Program-made: the position numbers and the translations under genes
Notes under the pieces: generated by a model
What the model was told of the DNA's origin: nothing
Databases searched by the model: none
The model's input: only the letters and a program-made list of their open reading frames with translations
Shown: piece after piece, positions 8,294 to 17,053 of the stretch
Numbering within the stretch: the stretch's first letter is position 1
How the letters are laid out: every line of letters begins with the position of its first letter
DNA from: Lachnospiraceae bacterium
GTDB taxonomy: Bacteria > Bacillota > Clostridia > Lachnospirales > Lachnospiraceae
DNA: 64,000 nucleotides
Assembly (NCBI GenBank): GCA_902362715.1
Contig: CABIXN010000010.1
Span: forward strand, 2,501 to 66,500
Direction: 5' to 3'

Positions 8294-9367
8294 TTAATCG
8301 CCAAACCTGATTCCAACAGCTTTCGCCTCGTCAATGATCTGGGAATCCGGTTCCACCATCTTTAACTTTCCGGCAACCTCTCCCAATGGCACTTTTTGTG
8401 TATTACCATTAACCATTCCTACCATATATCCGTAATCATTATCTAATATAAGCTTAGCTGCCGCTGCTCCCAGCTGCGTACACAAAACTCTGTCATAAGG
8501 ACACGGACTGCCGCCCCGCTGCATATGTCCTGGTACGGTAACCCTCACTTCGTTTCCAATTCTTTCTCCAATCCGCGCCGCCAGCTCGTAAGACACAGAC
8601 GGAAATTCTCTTTTTTTCAGCTTTTCCTTATATTCCTTTTTAGAGAGTTTTGCATCCTCTCTGGAAATTGCACCTTCTGCCACCGCAAGAATAGTAAAGC
8701 CCTTCCCTGCCTGACTGCGTTTTTCCACTGCTTCTATCACTTTGTCAATACTGTATGGTATCTCAGGAATCAAAATAATATCCGCTCCCCCGGCGATTCC
8801 AGCATACAGTGTCAGCCACCCCACTTTATGGCCCATAACTTCCACAATGAAAATCCGGTTATGGGATGCTGCTGTGGTATGGATACAATCAATGGCATCT
8901 GTTGCGATATTAATCGCACTCTGAAATCCAAATGTAACATCGGTTCCATAGATATCATTATCAATTGTTTTTGGAAGATGAATCACATTCAGCCCCTCTT
9001 CCCGCAAAAGATTAGCTGTTTTCTGGGTTCCGTTCCCCCCCAGAATCACCAGACAGTCCAGATTCAGTTTATGGTATGTATGTTTCATTGCTTCCACCTT
9101 ATCCACACCATTTTCATCCGGCACTCTCATCTGTTTAAAGGGCTGTCTGGAAGTCCCTAAGATGGTTCCTCCCTTTGTGAGTATTCCGGAAAAATCTGCC
9201 GCAGTCAGCAGACGGTAATTTCCATATATAAGTCCTTTATAACCATCAAAAAATCCATACACTTCCAGCTCTTTTAAACTATTGCTCAGTCCCTTTACCA
9301 CACCGCGCATAGCCGCATTTAATGCCTGGCAATCTCCTCCACTTGTAAGCATTCCGATTCTTTTCAT
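8294..9367 (-). CDS. pfkA: 6-phosphofructokinase
   Basis: 357 residues with PFK-family motifs: GMLTSGGDCQALNAAMRG (phosphate donor loop), GTSRQPF, GGNGT (110-114), LPKTIDND (131-138, with the catalytic Asp of TIDND), and VEVMGHKVGW. It phosphorylates fructose 6-phosphate in glycolysis. The donor is not settled by sequence: Gly113 is the residue associated with ATP use, while Lys133 in PKTIDND is shared with pyrophosphate-dependent and group III enzymes. Asn112 replaces the usual Asp of GGDGS. It lies 86 bp upstream of dnaX on the same strand and has an AAGGAG ribosome-binding site. Confidence 0.92.
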   Translation of the reverse strand: MKRIGMLTSGGDCQALNAAMRGVVKGLSNSLKELEVYGFFDGYKGLIYGNYRLLTAADFSGILTKGGTILGTSRQPFKQMRVPDENGVDKVEAMKHTYHKLNLDCLVILGGNGTQKTANLLREEGLNVIHLPKTIDNDIYGTDVTFGFQSAINIATDAIDCIHTTAASHNRIFIVEVMGHKVGWLTLYAGIAGGADIILIPEIPYSIDKVIEAVEKRSQAGKGFTILAVAEGAISREDAKLSKKEYKEKLKKREFPSVSYELAARIGERIGNEVRVTVPGHMQRGGSPCPYDRVLCTQLGAAAAKLILDNDYGYMVGMVNGNTQKVPLGEVAGKLKMVEPDSQIIDEAKAVGIRFGD

Positions 9368-9583
9368 AAGCTATACTCCTTCCGATTATACTATAAATAG
9401 GTACATTTTTATGTATCCAGATAACTGTAGATATTATAGTCCATTTTTCATTCTAAAACAATAACAATCAACCAATATCACAATAAGAAGACGCCCCTTT
9501 GCAAATGATGATCCACCTGCAAAACAGCGTCTGCTTTTACACCCGTTTTTATTTTGCAAAGAAATCCGGCAGTCAGAATCAGG

Positions 9584-10519
9584 CTAATAATAACTTGGCG
9601 CCCGGCTCCCATCCAGAACTTCTTTTTGAATGCTGGCAATATATTCCACATCCAGCATCTTTTTTAACAGTACCTCCACCCCATAGTCATTTTGACTGCA
9701 CAAAATAACGGGCAGCACTACCTCTTGATCTACTCCAAGATCTGTCAATTCGCAATAGGCACATTCCTGCAGGGGATATTTATCAATATCCCCCCGCTGT
9801 ACCAATACATCTATCTCACCTTTGGCAAGCAGTTCCAGGCACCCATGGTAATTCCCGTATTTCCGGATCACATTTTTTCCCTGGCACAGGCGCTCTGTAA
9901 GATAACTTTGTTCAATCGCTTCATTATAAATACCTACCCGCGTTCCGTCTTCCACCTTTGGTGTTCTGCCTTTTCTTGCATACAACCGGTAGGGCACAGT
10001 ATATTTTGCTCCCTCTAAAATAAGTGCGACACTGATTTCCGGATACTTTTCAAGAAACAGTTCCGCCGCCAGTCTTGATGTTATAACAAAATGACACCGT
10101 CCGCTGTTCAAAGAATCAATACGCAGACTTGCCGGAACCATATATCCCAGATTAACAGGCAGATCTGTTTTTGCAACGGCCGCTGCCAGTCCGGTATACA
10201 GAGAATCATGTATATAGGTGGACGGTGGAGGGGCAAAGCCCACCAGCGGCTTTAGGTCTGCATATTTCCATAGCTTCTCTCTGTTAAGATCTACAATCAG
10301 TGTTCCTTTCGGACCATGCTTTTCTATTTGCATACATTCATTTTCCAGAAGGAACTGAATCGCAGTCTGTATCGTCCAGCGTGATACACAAAAACGCTCT
10401 GTATATTCTGCGATGGATGTCATAACCTCTCCTTTTGAAAGGCATAGCAAATCCCTGGACAGATTTCTTACCGTAATACCGTTTTTCTGATAAAACATTG
10501 ATAAATTTGATGACATCAC
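9584..10519 (-). CDS. YhfZ-like transcriptional regulator (HTH plus substrate-binding-type domain)
   Basis: About 311 residues. The N-terminal 75 residues form a GntR/YhfZ-like winged helix (SIAEYTERFCVSRWTIQTAIQFLLENE with the basic wing KHGPKGT). The rest resembles the YhfZ C-terminal domain, which is related to periplasmic binding proteins (GYMVPASLRIDSLNSGRCHFV, later RVGIYNEAIEQSYLTERL). It should sense a small molecule and control its neighbours. It follows the ABC permease by 83 bp on the same strand, so it is probably the local regulator acting on the operator at 14416-14456. The first codon is GTG and an ATG follows directly; either could be the start. Confidence 0.75.
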   Translation of the reverse strand: MMSSNLSMFYQKNGITVRNLSRDLLCLSKGEVMTSIAEYTERFCVSRWTIQTAIQFLLENECMQIEKHGPKGTLIVDLNREKLWKYADLKPLVGFAPPPSTYIHDSLYTGLAAAVAKTDLPVNLGYMVPASLRIDSLNSGRCHFVITSRLAAELFLEKYPEISVALILEGAKYTVPYRLYARKGRTPKVEDGTRVGIYNEAIEQSYLTERLCQGKNVIRKYGNYHGCLELLAKGEIDVLVQRGDIDKYPLQECAYCELTDLGVDQEVVLPVILCSQNDYGVEVLLKKMLDVEYIASIQKEVLDGSRAPSYY

Positions 10520-10601
10520 ATATCCCTGCGCTTCCCTGTTTATATATCTCTGGGTATATTTTACAGTTATGTTCCCCTGATGTCAAAGCATTACGAGAAT
10601 T

Positions 10602-11579
10602 TTAGTCCTTTTGTGTAAAGCGGTCAATTAAAATTGCCACAACTATGATTACACCTGTAAACATCGTCTGGTAATAGGAACTTACCCTCAGCAATGTAAG
10701 TCCGTTTGATAAAACCGACAGAATCAGCGCACCTATAACTGCTCCGGCGATACTTCCCCGGCCGCCCGCCAGGCTGGCGCCGCCAATAGCCGCAGCCGCA
10801 ATGGCCGTCAGTTCAAATCCATCCCCGGCCGCCGCTTCCGCCGAAGACATCCTTCCCACATAGACAATGGCACAAAGAGCACAGCACCATCCCATAACCA
10901 TATAATTTACACACTTTATTTTCTTTGTATTAATTCCGGAAAGCCTGCTGGCATTTTCATTTCCTCCAACCGCAAACACATACCGGCCATATTTTGTATA
11001 TTTAATCACCAGCCATGCGGCCACCGCAAGCGCCATCATAAAAATTGCCGGCCAGGGAATCCCGGCATTCCAGAAATTGATCCACCGCGGATCCATTCCC
11101 CGTATCGTCTGACAGTTTGTATACACATAGTCAAATCCTCGAAATATACTCATAGTTCCCATGGTCAGTAAAAATTCCGGAAGTTTTAAATAAGCCGCCA
11201 GCAGACCATTAATAAGACCACAGGCAGTTCCCGCCAGAAAACATACCAAAACTGCCAGCCATATTTTTTCAAATCCATATTTTACAAGGAAATCTGCTAA
11301 AAACATAGCGCAGATAGACATGGAAGCTCCTACCGATAAATCAATTCCGGCTCCCACAATTACAAACGTCATCCCAATAGCCAGGATTCCTTTCAGCGAG
11401 GCCTGATTCATAATACTCAGAAGATTGTTGGGTGTCAGAAAGCTGTCTGTTGCAAGGGAAAGAACTACAATCATACAAATCAGCACCAATACAATGCCGG
11501 TCAGCCGGTTATTCAGCAGCTTTTTAATACCTATGGCCTGGCCGGACGCCGCAGCCTGATAATTTTTTCTTTCCATCAT
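10602..11579 (-). CDS. Ribose-type sugar ABC transporter permease
   Basis: 325 residues of the RbsC/BPD_transp_2 family with about ten hydrophobic segments. The signature TFVIVGAGIDLSVGASM and the loop ELTAIAAAAIGGASLAGGRGSIAGAVIGAL are both present. It forms the membrane channel of the transporter with the ATPase encoded immediately upstream, whose stop codon it overlaps (ATGA-type overlap). The cargo is probably a pentose, hexose or a similar small polyol; sequence alone does not decide it. Confidence 0.93.
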   Translation of the reverse strand: MMERKNYQAAASGQAIGIKKLLNNRLTGIVLVLICMIVVLSLATDSFLTPNNLLSIMNQASLKGILAIGMTFVIVGAGIDLSVGASMSICAMFLADFLVKYGFEKIWLAVLVCFLAGTACGLINGLLAAYLKLPEFLLTMGTMSIFRGFDYVYTNCQTIRGMDPRWINFWNAGIPWPAIFMMALAVAAWLVIKYTKYGRYVFAVGGNENASRLSGINTKKIKCVNYMVMGWCCALCAIVYVGRMSSAEAAAGDGFELTAIAAAAIGGASLAGGRGSIAGAVIGALILSVLSNGLTLLRVSSYYQTMFTGVIIVVAILIDRFTQKD

Positions 11580-13078
11580 GATGTACCTCCCATTGCATAA
11601 TTCAGTATTTTCTCTTCTGTGGCATCCTCCCGGTTAATAATGGCATTCATTTTCCCTTCAAACATCACCATAATCCGGTTGCTCATCATAAGGATCTCAG
11701 GAAGTTCGGAAGAGATCATAATAATGGAAACCCCCTGTCTGGTTAAATCGTTCATCAGTTTATAGATTTCCTCTTTTGCACCAATATCCACTCCCCTGGT
11801 GGGTTCATCCATAATCAGGATTTTCGGCCCGGTACACAGCCATTTTGCCAGCACTACTTTCTGCTGATTTCCCCCACTTAAATTTTGCGTATGTTTCATG
11901 GGATCCTCTGGCTTTACATGCAGTTTCTTCATATACTCTTTGGCATTTTTCAAAATGTCTCTATCAAAAAGCAGTCCGCGCTTTAACCGGTCATAGGAGC
12001 ACATTCCAATATTGTTCATATTTTTTGCTGTTCCCACAAAACCCTCCAGCTTTCTATTTTCCGGAATCAAAGCAATTCCCTGTTTTATGCTGTCCCGAAT
12101 AGATTTTATTTTAACCGTATTTCCATTTATTTTTATTTCACCGGAGCGTATCTTATCCGCTCCGAAAATCAATCGCACAGTTTCTGTTCTCCCGGAACCT
12201 ACCAGACCTGAAAATCCAAGAATTTCTCCTTTATATAAATCAAAACTCACACCGTCCCCTGCAATTTTTCCGGCAGCATCCTTTAGATTCCTTACAGAAA
12301 GTGCTATCCCTTCCGGTTTTTTCAGGCTTTCCGTATTAAAAACACTCTGAATCTTTCTTCCGGTCAGCTTGTAAATCAATTCCTCTCTTCCAACGCCTTT
12401 AGCAGGCATAGAATCAATGAATTTCCCGTCCCGGAAAATTGTAATCCTATCTGCAATTCTAAAAATTTCTTCCATTCTGTGGGACACAAATAGCAACGCT
12501 TTTTTCTCCGCCCGCAGCTTCTCCATGATCACAAACAGCTTTTCTATTTCTTTGTCTGTGAGACTGGAGGTTGGTTCATCTAGAATCATAACATCCGAAT
12601 TCAGATGAAGAGCTTTGGCAATTTCAACCATCTGCTGTTGAGCAATACTCAGTGATTTTACACTTACACAGCTTTTAAAGTCGGCGTCTACTCTCTTTAA
12701 CAGTTCATCTGCCTTGCTCTCCATTTTTTTATAATCTATGAATTTCGTAATCGGATTTACAATTTCATCTGCCAGGAAAATATTTTCATATACAGTCATC
12801 TCCGGAACCAGCTGAAGCTCCTGGTGAACCATAACAATGCCTTTCTTTCTTGCATACATAGGTGATTCCATTGTTGTCTTTTCACCTTTATAGATCATTT
12901 CTCCGGCATCCGGCAGATAAGTCCCGGATATGATATTCAGCACAGTGGATTTCCCGGCACCGTTTTCTCCAAGCAGCGCATGTATTTCTCCCGGATACAA
13001 CGTCAGCGAAACCCCATCTAGTGCCTTTGTATTTCGAAAACTTTTAGAAATATTTTTTAATTCCAATATATGTTCCAT
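11576..13078 (-). CDS. Sugar ABC transporter ATP-binding protein (RbsA/MglA type, two ABC domains)
   Basis: 500 residues with duplicated ABC domains. The first has Walker A GENGAGKSTVLNI and signature LSIAQQQMVEIAKAL with Walker B VMILDEPTSSL. The second has a divergent Walker A (SGLVGSGRTETVRLIFG), signature LSGGNQQKVVLAKWL and Walker B ILIMDEPTRGVD. This pattern is diagnostic of the CUT2 (ribose/galactose) subfamily. It energises uptake and is translated with the permease (4-bp overlap). The binding-protein gene lies 86 bp upstream. Confidence 0.95.
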   Translation of the reverse strand: MEHILELKNISKSFRNTKALDGVSLTLYPGEIHALLGENGAGKSTVLNIISGTYLPDAGEMIYKGEKTTMESPMYARKKGIVMVHQELQLVPEMTVYENIFLADEIVNPITKFIDYKKMESKADELLKRVDADFKSCVSVKSLSIAQQQMVEIAKALHLNSDVMILDEPTSSLTDKEIEKLFVIMEKLRAEKKALLFVSHRMEEIFRIADRITIFRDGKFIDSMPAKGVGREELIYKLTGRKIQSVFNTESLKKPEGIALSVRNLKDAAGKIAGDGVSFDLYKGEILGFSGLVGSGRTETVRLIFGADKIRSGEIKINGNTVKIKSIRDSIKQGIALIPENRKLEGFVGTAKNMNNIGMCSYDRLKRGLLFDRDILKNAKEYMKKLHVKPEDPMKHTQNLSGGNQQKVVLAKWLCTGPKILIMDEPTRGVDIGAKEEIYKLMNDLTRQGVSIIMISSELPEILMMSNRIMVMFEGKMNAIINREDATEEKILNYAMGGTS

Positions 13079-13164
13079 ATCACACGTATCCTTTCAGCCG
13101 GAGCCGCAGCAAATACGGCCCCGGCATTTCCCCCATATCTATACGCAATATGGTCTGAATGCAG

Positions 13165-14262
13165 CTATTTTTCCAGATAATCTTCTACATTTTCTTTTGT
13201 TACCAGCTCCACATCCGTGGTCACTACCCTTGGTATATCCTGCCCCACAGCGGCTCTGACACAGGCATCTACAGATAATCTTCCGATTAATTTGGGATTA
13301 TTCCAGTATGTAGCATAAACTTCCCCGGATGCCACAGATGAAAGACCGGCTTTTGTGCCGTCCATGGATACTACATAGCAGTCGTCAATGGCATTGGCCT
13401 CCCGCAGCCCTTCATATACACCAAGTCCCAGATCATCGTTATTGCACCAGATAAAGGATACGTCGGGGTTAGCTGTCAAAAGATCCGTTGTCATAGTTCT
13501 TGCTGTTGTAGGATTCCATTGAGCCGGAATCTCTTCCACTTTGATATCTGAGTTCTTTTCAATACGGTCAATAAAATAATTTGTTCTTGTCTGTGCCAGT
13601 TTTGCTGCCACATCACCCTCAGCTACTGCAACCGTTCCTTTTCCGTCCAAAAGCTCAATGGCCAGATCTGCTGCCATCCTGGCGGTTTCACTATCCAAAG
13701 AACCGATAAAGCAGGTGGCATCATTGATCTCACAGCAATAAGCATTAATAACGGGATATCCTTCCCCCACAATTTTTCTTGTAATCTCCTCCAGGCAGGT
13801 TTCATTTTCAGGGCTGAAGATATAGGCGCTGTAGCCTGCATTATACAGGGTTTCCGCATTTGTCAGCGTCTGTTCATAATCAGTAGGACCCTCCACATAT
13901 TCCACAGCGACTTCAATTCCAAGCTCCTGGCACCGTTCTTTTACTCCCTGATTCAGATTAATCCAGTAATCGTTAGATGAGGCCATAGATACAACTCCAA
14001 TGGAAAAATCTTTGGGAACCATCTCTTTTGTTACTTCCCCCAATTTTTCCTCATAGTCTTTATAATACATGGCATCCGTTTCATTTTCCGCCATCCATGT
14101 ATAACCGGTAATAATTGAATCACCGTCCCTCGAAGCTTCTTTAGACCCACTAGATGATGTATTTTCGCCGGTTTTACGTTCCTCTGACTGCGTACCGCAG
14201 CCTGCCATCAGCGCTGTCCCCACAGCGAAACAAAGTATGATAGATATCTGTCTCTTCTTCAT
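13165..14262 (-). CDS. Sugar ABC transporter substrate-binding lipoprotein
   Basis: 365 residues. The N-terminus is a lipoprotein signal with lipobox LMAGC (Cys22). A Peripla_BP_4 (RbsB-like) fold follows: FSIGVVSMASSNDYWINLNQGVKERCQELG, the hinge region NAETLYNAGYSAYIFSPEN, and VSFIWCNNDDLGLGVYEGL. It captures the sugar outside the cell and delivers it to the two genes downstream. It is the first gene of the operon; a promoter with a flanking inverted repeat lies about 170 bp upstream. Confidence 0.93.
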   Translation of the reverse strand: MKKRQISIILCFAVGTALMAGCGTQSEERKTGENTSSSGSKEASRDGDSIITGYTWMAENETDAMYYKDYEEKLGEVTKEMVPKDFSIGVVSMASSNDYWINLNQGVKERCQELGIEVAVEYVEGPTDYEQTLTNAETLYNAGYSAYIFSPENETCLEEITRKIVGEGYPVINAYCCEINDATCFIGSLDSETARMAADLAIELLDGKGTVAVAEGDVAAKLAQTRTNYFIDRIEKNSDIKVEEIPAQWNPTTARTMTTDLLTANPDVSFIWCNNDDLGLGVYEGLREANAIDDCYVVSMDGTKAGLSSVASGEVYATYWNNPKLIGRLSVDACVRAAVGQDIPRVVTTDVELVTKENVEDYLEK

Positions 14263-14415
14263 CTTTCTTCTCCTTTTTCTCTTGTCTTTTTGTTCCTTAC
14301 CAGAAATTCCTCAAATATACTTTTAACCGTACTTTTGTTTTCGATTTAGCCTACCACCTCCACGTTCCCATTTACCACAGTCTAGCAATTTTTCTCACCC
14401 CATAATGTACGTTTT

Positions 14416-14462
14416 AAATTACTTTTATATTTTCAGTATACTATTAAAAGTAATTTTGTCAA
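14416..14462 (-). promoter_or_regulatory. Promoter and 12-bp inverted-repeat operator of the sugar ABC operon
   Basis: Minus-strand TTGACA (14457-14462), 16-bp spacer and TATACT (14435-14440). The arms AAATTACTTTTA (14416-14427) and TAAAAGTAATTT (14445-14456) are perfectly complementary. One fills the spacer between -35 and -10, the other covers the predicted start site. This is the geometry of a repressor operator; the YhfZ-like protein encoded at the end of the operon is the natural candidate to bind it. Confidence 0.75.
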
Positions 14463-14491
14463 TACTTTTCAGCATTCAATTCTCCCTGAAA

Positions 14492-14530
14492 AAAACAAAA
14501 CAGACCGGGAATCAATCATAGCTCCCGGTC
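14492..14530 (-). terminator. Intrinsic terminator after the MFS gene
   Basis: Stem GACCGGGA (14503-14510) and TCCCGGTC (14523-14530) with a 12-nt loop, followed on the minus strand by a T-rich tract. It ends the MFS/NTF2-like transcription unit and lies upstream of the sugar ABC promoter. Confidence 0.8.
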
Positions 14531-14549
14531 CCTTTTGTTTTTCTGATAT

Positions 14550-15707
14550 TTATTTTTTACCTTTGAAAGGATTGATCACCAGCAGCAGCACGGCCAGCAA
14601 AATACATAGAACCACATCCGCCAGCAATATGCTTGTCAGGTTTCCTCCAAGTGCCATCATCCAAAAAGAACTGAAAAACCCTCCCAGATTCATCATCGCC
14701 AGCACAATAGATGTACCTGCGCTGATGGTAGACTGGGGTGTGGATATACCAATCCAGCCGGTAAAGGCGGCAAACTGCCAGTTAAATCCAATTCCAATAA
14801 GAGCATACCCAAGCCCCATAATCAAACCGGAGGAGCCGGTAAGGATAATATATGCCCCCAAAGCCACAAAGATAAAGGCTATAAAAAATATAAATCTTTT
14901 CACCCGCCTAAAAACCATTCCAAAAAGCAGCCCCGCAAACATCCCTGTCACAGAAAATGCGGTAAGAGCGGCCGCGGCGGCTGCAGCGCCGCCTGCTCCG
15001 CGTATATCATAAATAGTTGACGCACTCATCATTACGCTTAAATTTACAATTTGAAAGATACAAAGCAGACCACCGATGAACATTACGGTCTTTAAATTTA
15101 TTTTTTCTCCTGCTTTTTTTTGGACATAGGATTTCTCCTGCTTTATCAGTTCCTCCTTTGGCAGAAAAAATGCCATTACAACTGCCACAATGAAAAATGA
15201 ATGTCCCAGAAATGAAAGCTGCCAGGATATATCGGCCAGCACACCACTGAGCATCTGAAAAACAATTCCTCCGATATTCATAGAAAATGTGCCGATGCCA
15301 ATTAAAGCCGCCTGCTTATTCCCTTTAAAATGTGTCATAATAAGCGCATTCCCAAGAGGAGATATTACTCCCAGTGCAAATCCGAATACCAGCCTTACCA
15401 GCAGAATACAGCCATAGCTGTCAATCCATACTGGCAGAATCCCGAAAACAAGGCAAAGTAGACTTCCCAAAAGAGCAAGGGTTTTTATTTTCATTCTTTT
15501 TCCTGCAGCAGCTCCTGCCGCCAGAGAGCCCGCCACCATACTTAATGTAGCTATGGTCTGTATAAAAGATACATCCCTTCCTTCAAAGTGATCAGCTAAC
15601 GTTGCCAGCGCCGGTGTAATTGCATTAGATCCAAGCCCCATAAGCGTCAGACTCAGCATGGCCAGCGTTCCTGCAAAACCAGGACTATTTACTCTTTGTT
15701 GTACCAC
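14550..15707 (-). CDS. MFS transporter
   Basis: 385 residues with about 12 hydrophobic segments. MFS features include LVRLVFGFALGVISPLGNALI in the first half and a central basic loop (about 192-205). The start is GTG with GGAGG 9 nt upstream. It lies 26 bp after another MFS gene and is the last gene of a three-gene unit that begins with an NTF2-like enzyme. The Gly/Ala-rich stretch of helix 7 (GAGGAAAAAAAL) is notable. It presumably imports or exports the substrate or product of the neighbouring enzyme; the cargo is unknown. Confidence 0.85.
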   Translation of the reverse strand: MVQQRVNSPGFAGTLAMLSLTLMGLGSNAITPALATLADHFEGRDVSFIQTIATLSMVAGSLAAGAAAGKRMKIKTLALLGSLLCLVFGILPVWIDSYGCILLVRLVFGFALGVISPLGNALIMTHFKGNKQAALIGIGTFSMNIGGIVFQMLSGVLADISWQLSFLGHSFFIVAVVMAFFLPKEELIKQEKSYVQKKAGEKINLKTVMFIGGLLCIFQIVNLSVMMSASTIYDIRGAGGAAAAAAALTAFSVTGMFAGLLFGMVFRRVKRFIFFIAFIFVALGAYIILTGSSGLIMGLGYALIGIGFNWQFAAFTGWIGISTPQSTISAGTSIVLAMMNLGGFFSSFWMMALGGNLTSILLADVVLCILLAVLLLVINPFKGKK

Positions 15708-15733
15708 CTAAATACCTCCTCCCCAGTCATTGT

Positions 15734-17011
15734 TCAGCTTTCTTTCTGCAGATATAAATCTGTCCTTCCAAGGGGCTTCTTTGTACAAAGCACCATTAAA
15801 ACTGCTCCCGCTGCAGAACAGATAATCAAACCGATAAATGTACTTGTAAAGCTTCCTGTTATAGCAGCCAGACTGCCCACAATTACAAATCCAAAGGATC
15901 TCACCAGCGTATTTAGAATGAACACAACGGTCCACGCAGAATCAAAATCATAACGTCCCCAGACAGAGGCAGTCATAGATACCGCAAGATTATTGGCACC
16001 TCCCATTACACTGGCAAACATAACAATCGCAAGTATCATAGTCCCGGGATTAGGTATCAGTGCAAAGATAACCGAAATAATAAAATATATAAACATGGCA
16101 ATGCAGGTTTTCCGGCTGCCAATATACTCATCAATTATTCCCCATATAACAGAAGCCGGCATGGCCACAAAGGAAGTAATTCCCATTAAAAATACGGCTT
16201 TCGGCGTCTCAATTCCCGCATAATTACACATGGGAATAAAACTGCTCATAATACCTATGGTAAACATAACCAGCACGCCGCCTCCGATTCCCACAAACCA
16301 TGTTTCTTTGGTCATTAACAGTTTTTTTACTGTCCACGGACTGGACTGCCGATAGAGAATCCCTTCCTGATGCATAGCCTCCACCTTTTCTTTTGTCATA
16401 CTCTGATCATTATCGGGAAATACACCGCACATTTCAGGATCATTTTTTACCAGCAGCAGACACACAACTGCAAGTATTACAAAACCTGCAGCATACAAGT
16501 CAAAAGAGGCTTCAAAGCTGAAATGGTCAATCATAACATTTTGGCTTTTAATATAGGTACACCCCACCATACAGGAACCCAGCGTTACAATTCCCATAGC
16601 CAGTCCTTTTTTTGTTGGAAACCAGTTGGCAATTAAAGAGGCCAGGCCGATCTGACAATATGCGCTGGAGGCAATAACACAAATTGTATACCACGCCGCA
16701 TAGGAAGCAACCGATTCCACCCGCCCCCACATAAACATGGAAAGCGCGCCTACTATACAGCCTGCAAAAATCAGTGTCTTTGGGCCTTTCTTTTTGCACC
16801 ACCAGCCGAAAAATGCTGCGGCCGCAATAGACAGCAGATTGGCCACTGTGCCGAAACTGTTCAGCACAGATACATCCCACCCATACATCTGGTGATATTC
16901 CTCCATAATGACATTCAAAGATGTAACCGGGCATCCGGACCCCACCCAGAATAAAAAGAAACAAAAAATGATAATTCCCCAGCCTTTTATACCAAAATTA
17001 AATTTTTTCAT
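15734..17011 (-). CDS. MFS transporter, oxalate/formate antiporter-like
   Basis: 425 residues from the ATG at 17011, which is preceded by AGGAGG at the right distance; an ATG six codons upstream lacks one. Twelve predicted membrane segments. The N-terminal pattern (GWGIIIFCFFLFWVGSGCPVTSLNVIM) and the conserved FPTKKGLAMGIVTLGSCMVG loop are those of OFA-like MFS proteins in clostridia that pair with aromatic or acid metabolism genes. The proteins at 26010 and 61936 share the same blocks. It lies between the NTF2-like gene (43 bp) and a second MFS gene (26 bp). Confidence 0.85.
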   Translation of the reverse strand: MKKFNFGIKGWGIIIFCFFLFWVGSGCPVTSLNVIMEEYHQMYGWDVSVLNSFGTVANLLSIAAAAFFGWWCKKKGPKTLIFAGCIVGALSMFMWGRVESVASYAAWYTICVIASSAYCQIGLASLIANWFPTKKGLAMGIVTLGSCMVGCTYIKSQNVMIDHFSFEASFDLYAAGFVILAVVCLLLVKNDPEMCGVFPDNDQSMTKEKVEAMHQEGILYRQSSPWTVKKLLMTKETWFVGIGGGVLVMFTIGIMSSFIPMCNYAGIETPKAVFLMGITSFVAMPASVIWGIIDEYIGSRKTCIAMFIYFIISVIFALIPNPGTMILAIVMFASVMGGANNLAVSMTASVWGRYDFDSAWTVVFILNTLVRSFGFVIVGSLAAITGSFTSTFIGLIICSAAGAVLMVLCTKKPLGRTDLYLQKES

Positions 17012-17053
17012 CTGAATCCTCCTCCACAAAGTATTCCGGTTCTTTGAAATCCG

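Noticed and set aside
14563..15012. 149-codon plus-strand frame
   Set aside because: Antisense to a clear MFS gene; its Ala/Pro/Ile-rich composition mirrors membrane helices.
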